64,000 bases of DNA, from positions 112,785,308-112,849,307 of the forward strand of contig CM036618.1 in NCBI GenBank assembly GCA_020746105.1, in the 5' to 3' direction. This document shows, one piece after another, positions 50,101-62,300 of the stretch. Origin of the DNA: Trogon surrucura (lineage: Eukaryota > Chordata > Aves > Trogoniformes > Trogonidae). Within the stretch, counting starts at the first letter, position 1. Every line of letters begins with the position of its first letter. The notes under the pieces were generated by a model that worked only from the letters and a program-made list of their open reading frames with translations, was not told the DNA's origin and ran no database searches. A program made the translations under genes and the position numbers.

Positions 50101-53100
50101 ATAAATTCTTCATCTCTGTGTTACTATCATAGAAGCCTCGACTGCTAGGGGAAAAAATATATTGCCTCCTGTAGCTGAAGTGCTGATAATGTGGTGCTAT
50201 TTAACAAGCCCAGCAGGGCACTGAATTTCTAGAATGTTTTGCAGATATTGGCATGCAAAACCTTCAACACATCTCTTACACCAGGATTTTATCCCATGCT
50301 AGTTATGTCATGCATGCTAGTCCAAGGTCAGATTACCGTGGTCAACGCACCAAAACTTAAACCACCAGTGCGCTCTACACAAACCCAAAGCCACACTGAA
50401 GGAGGAAGGGAGAAGAGGACACAGTGACACGAGAACAGGCCCACCCTTGAGGTCCCTACGCATTGGCACGGCAGTAAAGCGGGATGTAAAATAACTTCAG
50501 GTGGTTGAGAGGTAAAAATTATTTTGCCAGTGTTTCACCCTCATAGTCAATGTGCTTTTATGCAAGGATACCCCGTGCTCACATCCACCAGAAGTACTGA
50601 GGTGAGCTCTTCCTAATCCTCTTACATCAGAGTTAACTTCGCAGGTAAAGGAAGAATTGTTGCCTCATTTTGTTAAGGAGTGCTGCCCACCACTGGGTAG
50701 TCATAGTGACCTTCAAAAGAGTGGTGACTATGCTCAGAAGAGAGGAACTGAAAGCGGATGTAAATTCACAGTTTCCCTTTCTTCCATCTGTTTGATCAGT
50801 AGCTTCCTTTTGCCTTCCATCCACTACTATCCCTTGGTTCCAGCAGAAGGTATCGTAGAAGACATCTGTTTTCCATTTCATTATCTCTGGACCCAAAACT
50901 TCATTAAGGAGGAACTAGTGCCTACTTCCTTCAGAGATGAATAAAGACTAATTGACAAGCTGGGAGTTTAGAAGATACCCCGTCTTAATGATACTCCCCA
51001 AAGTGTACGTGGCAGGGTTGTACACACTTCCTGCCTGTCCATTTGTTCTGCAGAGGCACTAAGCTGCAATGTCTGACTTGTAACTTTTGCTGAAAATGCT
51101 CAAACAACATTCAAACAGTCATTTGTCACCAAAATTAAATAACCTAAGTCAAGAATCTGGTCACTATTGTGTTGATCACCATACAAGCTAATCAGAACTT
51201 CTTTGCCTGAAGTTTGAAATAACTGCAGAGCTCTATACCTAAAAGTTACATATAGAAGAAGTTTGCAACTAAAAACATGAATTGTGCTTCACCCAACTGT
51301 GCATTCTTGGAGCACTATAATTCTGAGAGTGGCCAACCTTTCAAAGGAGTCAGGTTGAACCAATACCTTTGGTGAAATAAGAGGGGCCAAACTCAAATAT
51401 GTAATTCTACGTTTCCGTTTTTCCTTTGCAAAATGACCTTGAATTAAAAACTCATCTAAAGGTTGAAAAAGGAATGAAATCTGCGGGGTAGAGTGTGGAG
51501 AGGGGGTTAGCAGGGTTACCTGACTTGGAAACAAAATGGCTCATTTCCAATGCACACATCTGACTTGTATGTAACATGTTTTTCCAGACAATATTCTAGA
51601 TCACAGGTCTACTATTAACAAATGTAGTATGGAAGCACATTTTTTAACATATTACCCCCAGACAATAATGTTGGGGGGGAGAGCTTTTCTTTGTAATAAT
51701 ATTTTAATATTGGCCAAAATTAGTGTAGCCGTATTTATGAAAATATTTTAAAATACTTTTTTTTTTCCGTTTCAAAATGGCTCACTTCATCCAGGCATCT
51801 ATTTAAAAAAACCTCCCTGTATTTCCATCTGCATGAGGAGGGCTTGCCAGAAGAGCTGTACCAGTATAGCTATAACTTTTGCTAACTTACTCTAAGTCTC
51901 ATTCAAGTAGCTTGTAGCAAACTGCCTAACATTCATTTCATTCTCAAGAAACCGCTTCAACTCTTAAAATAATATCCTGTGTTTCCCATTATTTTTAATT
52001 TGTATCTGCTTCTGGATATAAATATGAACTTTAAAATAATTCAGAATGAGTTAACCAATGTTACCTAAAAATAGGTGGGACAATCTCATACTGTACTGAG
52101 CAGAGGGGGAGGAAGAAAAAAAAAAAAAGAAAGAAAGTAAAAAAGGGGTAATACATCCTCTACTTCTTCCCAGAGGCAAAATTCTGAGAGGCTGTGAAGT
52201 CTTTCTACTGTAATTCAGTAGGTCAACCCTACAGCCAGAAGAGCTACTCATTTCTAGTGACATGTGTGGCAAACTGTCTTTTCCTCTGCTGCAAACTGAG
52301 CAGATTTTCATTTCTCTATGGGTTTTTATTATAGATATCATTCAAGCAAACAAACAATCACATGAAGGCACGGTATGATGCTTTGGGTTTTTTTCCTGTA
52401 ACCTTGGGAAAGAAAAGAATAATAATACTGAAATTTAAAAGTTTAAAAGGTTTACATTTAATTCCACCCAATATTTGACTTCACTGGGAACTCAGGCTAG
52501 TCCATGTAACCAACAGCTATTTAAAATCCAGTATTTATAGAAGACTTTTTTATAGAAAAATATGCAGTATTGTTTATAACCTCCAAAACAAAGATCTTTT
52601 ATGCATTTTGCAAAATAATAACCAGTAAATATATATTTTAAGAAGTTTACGAGCTATCAAATAAATGGTTTGCAACACTTAATGCTCACCTAAAGGAAAT
52701 TAAGTATTACCCATTCTTTTGCAGTGGGCACTCTGCATACTTTTACACCCGAGCTTACAGGCTTCCCAAACAACTTGAGCCGGCAGGTTTGAAAATCATC
52801 CTTGTTATTTTTACAGCACCACACAGAAGAATTCATTGTGATGGTTTTAAGCATGCTTTTGCAAAATACGTTCATGGAGAAATGATCACACTAAACTTGA
52901 CAATCTGATTACCTAGTTTCAAAACAACATAAATTAAAATGGCTGCACTAGCATACAAAGCCTCTATTACAGAGATTTATAAAGTAAAAGCTGAGTGAAC
53001 TTTAATTACAGCAGCATTTCCCGTGCCACTGTATTACTGACAGGTCTATTGCCTCTTGCTCCAAGCTAGGATTATAGCTTTACTCAAGGGCTTTCTGTTT

Positions 53101-54047
53101 GAGAACCTCTGGCATAAGCTTTCTATGACACAGTGCGTGAGGAAAGTGCTTAGAATTGCACTGTCTAAATCGGCATAGCTCAGTGTTTTTCAAAATGAGA
53201 ATCCGGCATCCTGCGGGAGCCTTGATCTCTTCTAGAATGAGCTAAGCCCAGCAATGGCACAAAGCAGGATACAGTTCGGAGATACTGGGAGCCATAAAAC
53301 AGTGAGATGAGACCAGCAGCATTGGAAATAAAAAACAAGGCATCATCACAGTTGAGAAATCAAGCACTCAGAAATCAGGAAATTCAAGTGTTATGACTAC
53401 TTCTTCACCTTGAGCTCAGACAGCTTGCACACAGCATAATTTTAATGGCATAAATTAGACAATTAATATAGAAGTCTGGTCTAGGTAACACCCTGAATCC
53501 CATCTTCAGCTGCTCTGAAATATCCTCTCTCCATTGAAACCACTGCAGCTTTGCTGATTTAGATCAGCTGAGAATCTGGTGTAATAGTCAATACATTACT
53601 GCAGTCATTAAGTGGCTGAGTTAGGAGATGCAGAAGCAGGCCAGAGATTTGAAAAGCCTAATTTTCTCTTTTCCTTGCTTATCTCAGAGGTAGCTGTGGG
53701 GGAAGGAAATCAAATTTCTGAATGTAAAAGAAAACTTTAAGAGCATCCAGTGCCTAATACAGCTAAGGATGCAACAACACGCCTTCTTTCCCCATGCTTT
53801 TAGTGATCATCATCATAAAAAGTCACAAAAGGCTGTGAATTTCAAGGAAGATCTAACACCACATTTGTCACTGGGAATGCTAAAAATGAAGTTGAACCTT
53901 TAAAGATCTTTATAGCATAATGAACTCACAACTTACAATGAGTTTTCTGGGATTTCTCCAGACTCAGCTAGGGCTGCTTTAAGACCACAGCTTGATGGGG
54001 CTGAGGGACAGAGGAATAGAGGAAGACAAATCAGGAAATCATTTTAC
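47156..54047. other. Unique AT-rich DNA
   Basis: No recognised gene or transposon. It contains the 2 x 22-bp duplication at 47608-47651, and A/T runs near 48842-48855 and 52117-52128, the latter followed by GAAA repeats. Open frames are all short. Confidence 0.55.
47608..47651. repeat. Perfect 2 x 22-bp tandem duplication
   Basis: The unit CCAAATCAAAAGGGATCCTT plus TT is repeated exactly. Each unit holds a near-palindrome around GGATCC, so a small hairpin could have promoted the duplication. Confidence 0.9.
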
Positions 54048-54149
54048 CTTCTTGATTCAATTCCAGCTGCAGTCTGTGAACACATAAATTCTGCTGCCAA
54101 TCAGCTTTAACTCCAGCCATTCCTTTGAGGTCGTTAAGGATGTTCATAC
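54048..54149 (-). other. Candidate coding exon, 102 bases
   Basis: On the minus strand the segment follows TTGCTTGTATGGCTATCCTC CAG and ends GAAG before GTAAAATG. Only one frame is open across all 102 bases (after two leading bases, ending with one), including MNILNDLKGMAGVKADWQQ and VHRLQLELNQE. Its length is a multiple of three and its phase symmetric (1-1), as for cassette exons. I do not recognise the protein. Chance is a real alternative. Confidence 0.22.
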
Positions 54150-54989
54150 CTGGAGGATAGCCATACAAGCAAACACAACCTGTACCCGTCTTTGCACATT
54201 TCTCTACCAGGAAGGCTCTAGTGAAGCAAGAAATTTTCCTAACAGAGAAGGTTCTCCTCTGGGCGTGTGCTGCAGAAAGCCAGAATGGAGCTGCAAAATC
54301 AAACTCCTTGTCTTTAGCCATACAATACATCAATTTCTACCTCATAGAAGAGTCTCAATGCACACCTAGCAAAAACTACAAAAGAAACCCCATACGTCTG
54401 TATGCAATATCTTCGGTAATTCTGAAACCCTCTGTAGTTAATGTGCAAGTACGCACCCTATAACGTTGGGGGGTTTTGTGTATTTTAACAATTAGATGCA
54501 AGGACTGGACAGCCAGTTATGAGAATATCTGAAGAAATAACACAGTACGCAATTTCCTATGTCATTGACTTCTGTTTATCTAGTTGCTGCTTGTCCTTTC
54601 AGTGATCTAAACCTGCAGAAGATCAAAATACATTCTGCTCTGAGAGCCTGAAAATATTCTCATTAGCCACCCAAATGTTTTTATCTCGTGCACCAAGGGT
54701 AAATCTGCAACAAAGGGTGTGATAAAGTAACACAACTTCTGCTTCACTCTGGTCTAGTTTCTTAAGTTGTTGTAACAGGATTGTCTGGGTCTACTTTTTA
54801 GTGTAAAGTTGTCACATTTGGATGAAAGTTCATCATCTTAAACCTTCAAACTCATTCCTCCAAACAAGTACCCTGTCCTTGGAATTCATATGAATAATAA
54901 GGCCTCTCTTCAGAGCATCACTTTCAGGACCAACAAATGAAAAAATTCACAGCTGGAAATTCCATCAAAGGCTACAGCTTCTCCTTGGG
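54150..54989. other. Unique DNA before CR1
   Basis: No recognised feature. The last 100 bases show weak, uncertain resemblance to CR1, so the element's left end may lie slightly upstream of 54990. Confidence 0.5.
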
Positions 54990-56349
54990 CCAGGTGGAGC
55001 TCTCTCACTTCTGTATTAGCACCAGGGAAGCTGATGGAGCAGATCACCCTGAGTTCCATTATGAAGCACATGGAGGACAACCAGGTGATCAAACCCAGTC
55101 AGCATGGGTTTGTGAAGGGCAGGTCCTGTTTAACAAACCTGATCTCCTTCTATGACAGGGTGACCCACTTGTTGGATGAAGGAAAGGCTGTGGATGTTGT
55201 CTACCTTGACTTTAGTAAGGCATTTGACACTGCTGCCCACAGCATTCTCCTAGAGAAACTGACTGCTCTTGGCTTGGATGGGCACATGCTTTGCTGGGTG
55301 AAACACTGATTAGATGGCTGAGTTCAAAGGGTCACGGTCAACGGAGTTAAATCCAGTTGGTGATCAGTCACAAGTGGTTCCCCCAGGGCTCAGTACCGGG
55401 CTCAGTCCTGTTTAAGATTTTCGTCAATGATTTGGACGAGAGGAAGGAGTGCACCCTTAGTAGGTTTGCCCATGATACCAAGCTGGGTGGAAGTATCTAT
55501 CTGCTCGTGAGTGGGGAGGCTCTACAGAGGGATCTAGACACACTTGATTGCTGGGCCAAGGGCAATCACATGAGTTTCAATAAGGCCAAATGCTGGGTCC
55601 TGCACTTTGGCCACAACAACCCCCAGCAGTGCTACAGGCTTGGGGAGCAGTGGCTGGAGAGCTGCCAGGCAGAAAGGGAGCTGGGGGTGTTGATAGACAG
55701 TCGGCTTAACATGAGCCGGCAGTGTGCCCAGGTGGCCAGGAAGGCCAACGGCATCCTGGCCTGGATCAGGAATGGTGTTGTCAGCAGGAGCAGGGAGGTG
55801 ATCGTGCCCCTGTACTCAGCTTTGGTGAGGCCTCACCTCGAGCGCTGTGTCCAGTTTTGGGCCCCTCACTCCAGAAGGGACATTGAGGTGCTGGAGAGGG
55901 TACAGAGGCGGCTGCCAAGCTGGTAAAGGATTTGGAGCTTGTGTCGTGTGAGGAACTGCTGAGGGATCTGGGGCTGTTTAGCCTGGAGAAGAGGAGATTG
56001 AGGGGAGACCTTATCGCTCTCTACAACTCTCTAAAGGGAGGTTGTAGAGAGGCGGGAGTTGGTCTGTTCTCCCTAGTGGGGAGTGACAGGACAAGAGGAA
56101 ATGGCCTTAAGTTGCGCCACAGGAAGTTCAGGCTGGATCGTAGGAAGAATTTCTTTACTGAAAGGGTTGTCAGCCATTGGAACAGGCTGCCCAGGGAGGT
56201 GGCTGAGTCATCATCGCTGGAGATGTTTAAGAGACGGGTGGATGTTGTGTTGAGGGACATGGTTTAATGGTGTTTACAAGGCTAGGACAAAGGTTGGACT
56301 CAATGATCCTGAAGGTCTTTTCCAGACAGAATTGTTCTATGATTCTATT
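54990..56349 (+). mobile_element. CR1 LINE, 5'-truncated and degraded, RT half plus 3' end
   Basis: Starts within the RT domain just before the PGKLMEQITL segment and continues to a 3' end TTCTATGATTCTA. It is a different subfamily from the large copies: diverged protein, and an ATTCTATG-type terminal unit. The coding frame is broken by a TGA at 55307-55309 and two frame changes (pieces 55034-55309, 55357-55926, 55932-56267). 3'UTR block: GGTTGGACTCAATGATCC. Confidence 0.93.
55034..56267 (+). pseudogene. CR1 reverse transcriptase, broken
   Basis: Three frame pieces. The first has KPSQHGFVKGRSCLTNLISF and [10 protein letters not shown], with the catalytic Asp kept. The second has [20 protein letters not shown] and FAHDTKLGG, where the first Asp of the FADD catalytic box is His, plus [18 protein letters not shown]. 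The third has the C-terminus ([34 protein letters not shown]). The endonuclease is absent. Even with the frames ignored, the RT active site is lost. Confidence 0.9.
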
Positions 56350-59300
56350 ATAGAGAAAAATCAAATTATTATAGAAATTTATAGAAGAAAAGTAGAAGAT
56401 TCTGACAAGGGACTGAATACTGTTTCAGGTCTTGTAAAAATGAGATTTTGGGACTCCTGGAGAGTCACTCATAGTCTCAGAAGAAGAGAGGCAACAAATA
56501 CTTGAATAATTCCTTTTCTTTATCTTATCTGTTGTATACAAGGAAAGGATCTGAAATGAATATAATTAAAACAATGTTGTGGAGGGTTACCACACTCATG
56601 GCAATATAAGCAATATATTTGTAAATATGACAAATCATCAGAAGTAAGCCATCAAATTAAGAATGAGAACTTTCCTCCTTTTCTCTTGATCTCTGTTTTC
56701 ACTGTAAACAGAAATGTCTTGCACGGACCATGCCAAGTTTCCTCACTTACCAAAATCAAACCTCTCTTTGAGAGCAGTTCTAATCCGAATACAGGCCTGA
56801 CGCTGTGAATGTTCTAGATGGGTGGAGCTTGGCACAAAACGGGAGGAGAACTGGTAAGACTGCTGCCAGCCCACTCAAGTCTCTCCCTGGTACCTTTGCA
56901 AGAGAGGCAAAGGCCATGACAAATACCACTGTGAAGAAATCAGCTGAAATGTGAATTAGGAAACACCTTACTGGCTGGTCCTGAATTTTAAAAAGTACTT
57001 GTTAAAGCTGTGTTTAGCACTTCCAGTAGGAGCATATTTTTGCTTCCCTTGTCCTCTTACTTCATCAGAGCTTCTTTGTATCTATTTCCTCCTGTTTCTT
57101 CCTTCTCCTCCTCTACAGCCTTGTGCACTCTGTTACTTTCAGCTCTTTGTTCCTTGTCTGTTCTTTTCTCTTCCCTCACAGGTTATGAATTCTCATCCTA
57201 TTTAGGGAAGCTCAAAGCCTACAACATATTGCCAGGCTTATTCTACATCCAGTGTTCCTTTACAAAATCCCAGGAAAATCCTCAGTGTAAAACAATTAAA
57301 TAAAATTAGAAAAAAAAAAAAACAACCAACAATTCAGGATCTCTGGAAACAATCTATTTAGAAAACTTTTTAGGGTTGGTGGCGTGGGTTTCTTTGTTTA
57401 AGTTCAATCTTTTGTTGCACAGGGATGCTCACCCTCGTGCGTTCTGCCGCAGCCGGTCACAACTGCGCTGCCTCCAGACTCACTGCTTTTTGCTGAGATC
57501 GAGAGACGAACTGGCAGGTATCTGTCCTCATGCTGCTCTGTAAAGAGCTGGAATTAGCAACGCCGAGACGGCTGTAATTCGGGACCATCGTCACGAAGAT
57601 GTTTGAGCCTTGTTGACAGCAGATGTATGACGCCAAAGCAAACAACGGCTAAACACGGGATGGCTGTAACTCAGGGGTCCACAGTGACATCTACTGGAAA
57701 GATTCAGTTTGAAGCACCATTAAAACTCACAAAGAGCCTTTTTTCTCCCCCTCTCAATATCAAAGGCAAGGAATTTGATAATAAGAAATCATCTATAATC
57801 TTGAAAGATGAGTGTCTGAGTGTAAGGCAGGCTACAAAGTATTGAACCTGGTTCACACTGAAATATGAATACTAAACCCTTTGGCATTCCCCTCTCCCAC
57901 CCAATTGTTTGCTTCACTTCTGAGCCTAAAAAAAACTCAAAATACCAATCCCGAGCACTCTTGCAGTGTAGCCAGAGACAATATGTACACAAGCTGGCAT
58001 CATCTTTTGATCGTTTCATTGGGAGCGTAGCTCCTGATCAGAGCAGAAGAGTCACCAGATTTCTAACAGAGCATTAAATCCTTCTGAGTTTTCCCAACCA
58101 TGGATTTTTTTTTTTTCCCTTCTTCAAAGCAGAGTGTTAAAATTCTCCAAACCTGACTTGACCAACTTGAGTGTACTCCTAGAGCATATCAACCACATCT
58201 GAAAACTTGGAACTGCTTTTCAGTAGCAGTTGCAATAGAATCTTAACAATAATAATTCCATTTAGCAGTTCTTCCTCCATAGCCTTTTTCCTAATTTTTT
58301 ACTGCTGCTGTTTTTAACTGAAACTTCTTTCTTTGAGGCTGAAGTGTTTCACATCATTAACATGCAGCAGCTTGTGGGTCAAGTCTTTTCAGGTCACCTT
58401 TCTATATGCTAAGAGCAGGCACATATCAGCAAGATGCCTTGATCATCCCGCTGGTGAGAGCATACAATTCCTTTTATGAGTGCCCAGCCCCAGTGTGGGG
58501 ATGGTAAGAGGAGGTCTGCTAAGTCAGGATTTTTTTTTTTCAAACAGCAGCAATGAGAAAAGAGAAACTAGCAGTCAATAACAAAATCTGGGAGGGAGGA
58601 CAGTAAGTCCACTCATTCACCTTGTTGGACTCAACCATAAGTTGGGCATCTTGAAGCTTCCAGGAGGTGGCAGCAGGAGAGAGAGGGAAGGAAGCTGCAT
58701 GAGAAACAGGCCTCACTGAAACAGGAAAGGAAAGAAAGCTCTGACAATTTCTCACAAGAAAAGCAGTAACAGGTCTTACATACTCTTCAGTATTAAAACT
58801 TGCAGAACCGCAACACGTTTCCTCCCTTAAAATTGAATATGAAGTAAGAAAGTAAGCAGAATTTGACTTACAAATTTTTGAAATCCAAATTACACATTTA
58901 ATTTTTTAGGTCCCAGTTACAAAGCTTTGACTCATCTACTGCCATGATCATAAATTTGCTCTTTATCCGGGCATGCAAAACCTATCATTACAAGTGTGCC
59001 ATTACCCAGGGTACCCTCAGCTCTAAAATACGTGTCCAATACATCAATTGCAAAACAGTTCCCATAACAAAAAAGTAAAGTCAGGATGGAGCTGGGGACC
59101 TATCCAGCAAGGGAGGGTGCAGAGAGGGTGGTATAAAGAGCCTAACATGGCATATTACAAGCAGGTTAAGTGCTATGAGGATTTTCCTAAATTTATGTGT
59201 ATATATATCTCAGTTGCTTAAATCATCCACATCAATTTATGCCACCTATCTGAAAAGGTAAGAAAAGACATAAAGATGGAAAACCACCCCAGAATTACCA

Positions 59301-62300
59301 GTAGCCTTCCGGTTACATCATTCACCCAGTGTGCATGAGATAATATTTCAAATCACAGTTACCCAGGACAAGCGTGACTGCATTTGTGAAGGGCTTTATC
59401 CTGCTTAGGAAGCCTAGAGACTTCAACTACACCAAGGTCTAACCAGGAAAACCTGTCAGGAGGAAGATGTCATCAGTGTGTAGGACATCGTTTGTGGGCG
59501 GGTGAATGACAATTCAGAATGCCAGTTACTAAAAGTGCCTCAAGATGACCAAAATGGCAAAAAGCAGTTTAAATCATAGGCTCAAAGATGGCCTAATAAT
59601 GCAATTTGGTTATGGCATCCTTAGGTACTGTAGATTCAAAACTGAACACTTTATAGAGTTTTATAGAGTTAAAAAAGGGAAGGAGGAGGGAAAGAAACAA
59701 ACTCAAATCAAACATAGACAAGACAGCTGTCTAGATATTTACATAAACAGACTTAGACCAGGTTTTCTGCTTTAATTTCAACACATCTCACCCATGGAGG
59801 ATACAGCCAACGTTTTCAGATAGTATGGAATTCTAACAAAACCCTATTCATCTGAATATGAGAAGTAAGAGCTTTTTATTAAATTCTAAATCTGCTCCTA
59901 AGTCTATTCTGCAACTGCCAATTATAAAACCCCAGACATTTTGAGGATAAAAAATTAATGTTTTGACTTTGATGAGACTATTCATGTATTTGAACATGTG
60001 TTTAAGGGCTTTTCTGGCTGTAGGCCTAACCACAGATCCTTTATTTTTTAGTATTACTGGAAAATAAGCACTAATACCAGTTTTCATTTTTCTCTAAGGA
60101 ATTTGTATATTTGGCTTTCAGCAGGTGTTTCCCTGGGTTTCTGAGGAACCATTAAAACTTGGTAAACCTGCAAACCTGTTTTGTTCAGGTTTTTGGGGCG
60201 TGGGGATTTTTTTTGGTTAGTTTTTTTTACTAGATTTAAAATCTGATCTACAGTAATACAGATAAAAAACAAGGGATTTTTATCTGGCAGAATAAGTTAG
60301 ACTGGATATTTTTATGTTTATGGCAGATCTGGGGGGAGCTTTGGATATCTGAAGCAAAAAACATCCACAATGTAACTCCTATGCTTCAGCAACACAGGAA
60401 GATTTAGTTTAATGTCAAAATGATCCAAGACAAACCCTTCTGAATTAATGAAGCAAACTGAACTATTTCTATTCAAGTGATCTAATACAAAGTTAAATGT
60501 TTGGTTTGCTGTTCCTGGTAGAAAAGGTTTTGGTGATTTCTTGGTAGTTGTTTTGTTTTGTTGGATCTTTTTTCCAAAATAAACAAAAGGCATTTTAAAA
60601 ATTATCAAAATTAGTTTCATTGTATTTTCCTCTAAAAATTCGATTATGTAGAAAATTTGCAAAACATCTCTATGGATCATCATCAAATTGTTTGTGTATG
60701 TGTGATGGATCATCATCAAATTGCTTGTAATTGTTTAAAATATACTTCAGCTACTAACACTCTTACCAGATTAAAATATTTTAAAGGCTTGAGAACATTT
60801 TTATTCATTTCATCCATGTGTGAGTTGATGTTTATGTAGATTGTGCTGAATAGAATTCTTATTTGGTACAAATATTGCCTCTTGAGTTCAAAGTTCCTAA
60901 CTGGTTACAAAATTTAAGTCCCTAATAAAATAGTCTTCTGACATACAGAATATATTCCTTTTCCCAATTATTCTTTTAAATTTTAGTCTTGAAAGCAGTA
61001 GGCATTGGGTTTATTTTCCAGAATGTACATAATCTGGTTGTGAACATTCCCTTGAGTTATTTAAAAAAGAGATTCGTTAGGAATAAGAATCAATATTGTT
61101 CACTAAAAAAAAAATCTGGTATGCCTTAATTACTTACCATCTCTGAAATTTGAGATTAAACAATACTTACTGAGGCATTGCTTGATCAATTTGTTCAACG
61201 TATTGAAAATAAATGTCTTGTCTTCAACAATGCTCTCTAAATTCTATATATTAGAAGGATTATTTTACACAGCTGTAAATAATGGTTGAAAAGTAAGGGC
61301 TTTTTTTTTTTTTTTTCTCTTCTAGAACAAATGACCAGAATACAGACACTGGTTCAAGACAACGTAGTAATTTCACTGACAACCTCTATTAACGCTGTGG
61401 GAAGGATCATTTTTAAATGGCAAATCCTCAGCCCCTGATTCGGAGGATATCACCAAAACCTAAAGAGGTAAATTATGAAATAACATGAGCAAATTATTAC
61501 AGAAACACAAATTGCTTATCATTGAGAAGAGGGAGGAAAAGGCATCTCTATGATAAAGCACTACTCTGTAAATATTAAGCAGTCATTTAATCCAGCTGAC
61601 AGCTCTAACGTTTCAAGAGCTTCAAGAATTTCTCAACTAGAAATGTATTGCCAAAAATGCATCAAATGGGCTTTTACAAAGTCATGCCATCTGCTATGTT
61701 AACACTGCAATTTTTGATCACTGGCTTCAGTTCCAACAGTTTACAAAACGGGTGAATTATTTTTCACTCTTCCTGCCAGCCCTATGGCACAAATCTATCC
61801 TATTACCTTGTCCACCCAGTAAGACAGACAAGATGTAAGGGACATTCTCTAATTAGACTGCAACATTATTAGCTCATCTGGAAACACTTCGCAATATATC
61901 ACGCAGGAGAAGGTAATTACTCCTCTCTTAATCATTTCCAGCTGTTTGAGTGCTGTTGTCATTCCTTCACCATGCTTCAGACTGGTTCAAGGATTCTCCT
62001 AGGACCCTCCTGGCCCTGCCCCCTTGCAGGCATTAACATAAGTAGTACAAGGAGGTGCATCCTCAAGGCTTACTATATACACAGGCTCAAACACCCACTC
62101 TAATTCGGAGCTATTAGGTAATCAGACACCCTCTATAGAATTAGTGCCTCAAGACATAGCAGCAAGTAATTTGATGCCAGATTGGTGGCAATTCCCTTCC
62201 CGGTGCCGCTCAACAAAGCACCTAATTCCTGGCCCAGGACAGCGTTTTCCATCAGGGCTAACTGGAAAGTAATTACCAGTCTTCTCTGCTCATGCCCACC

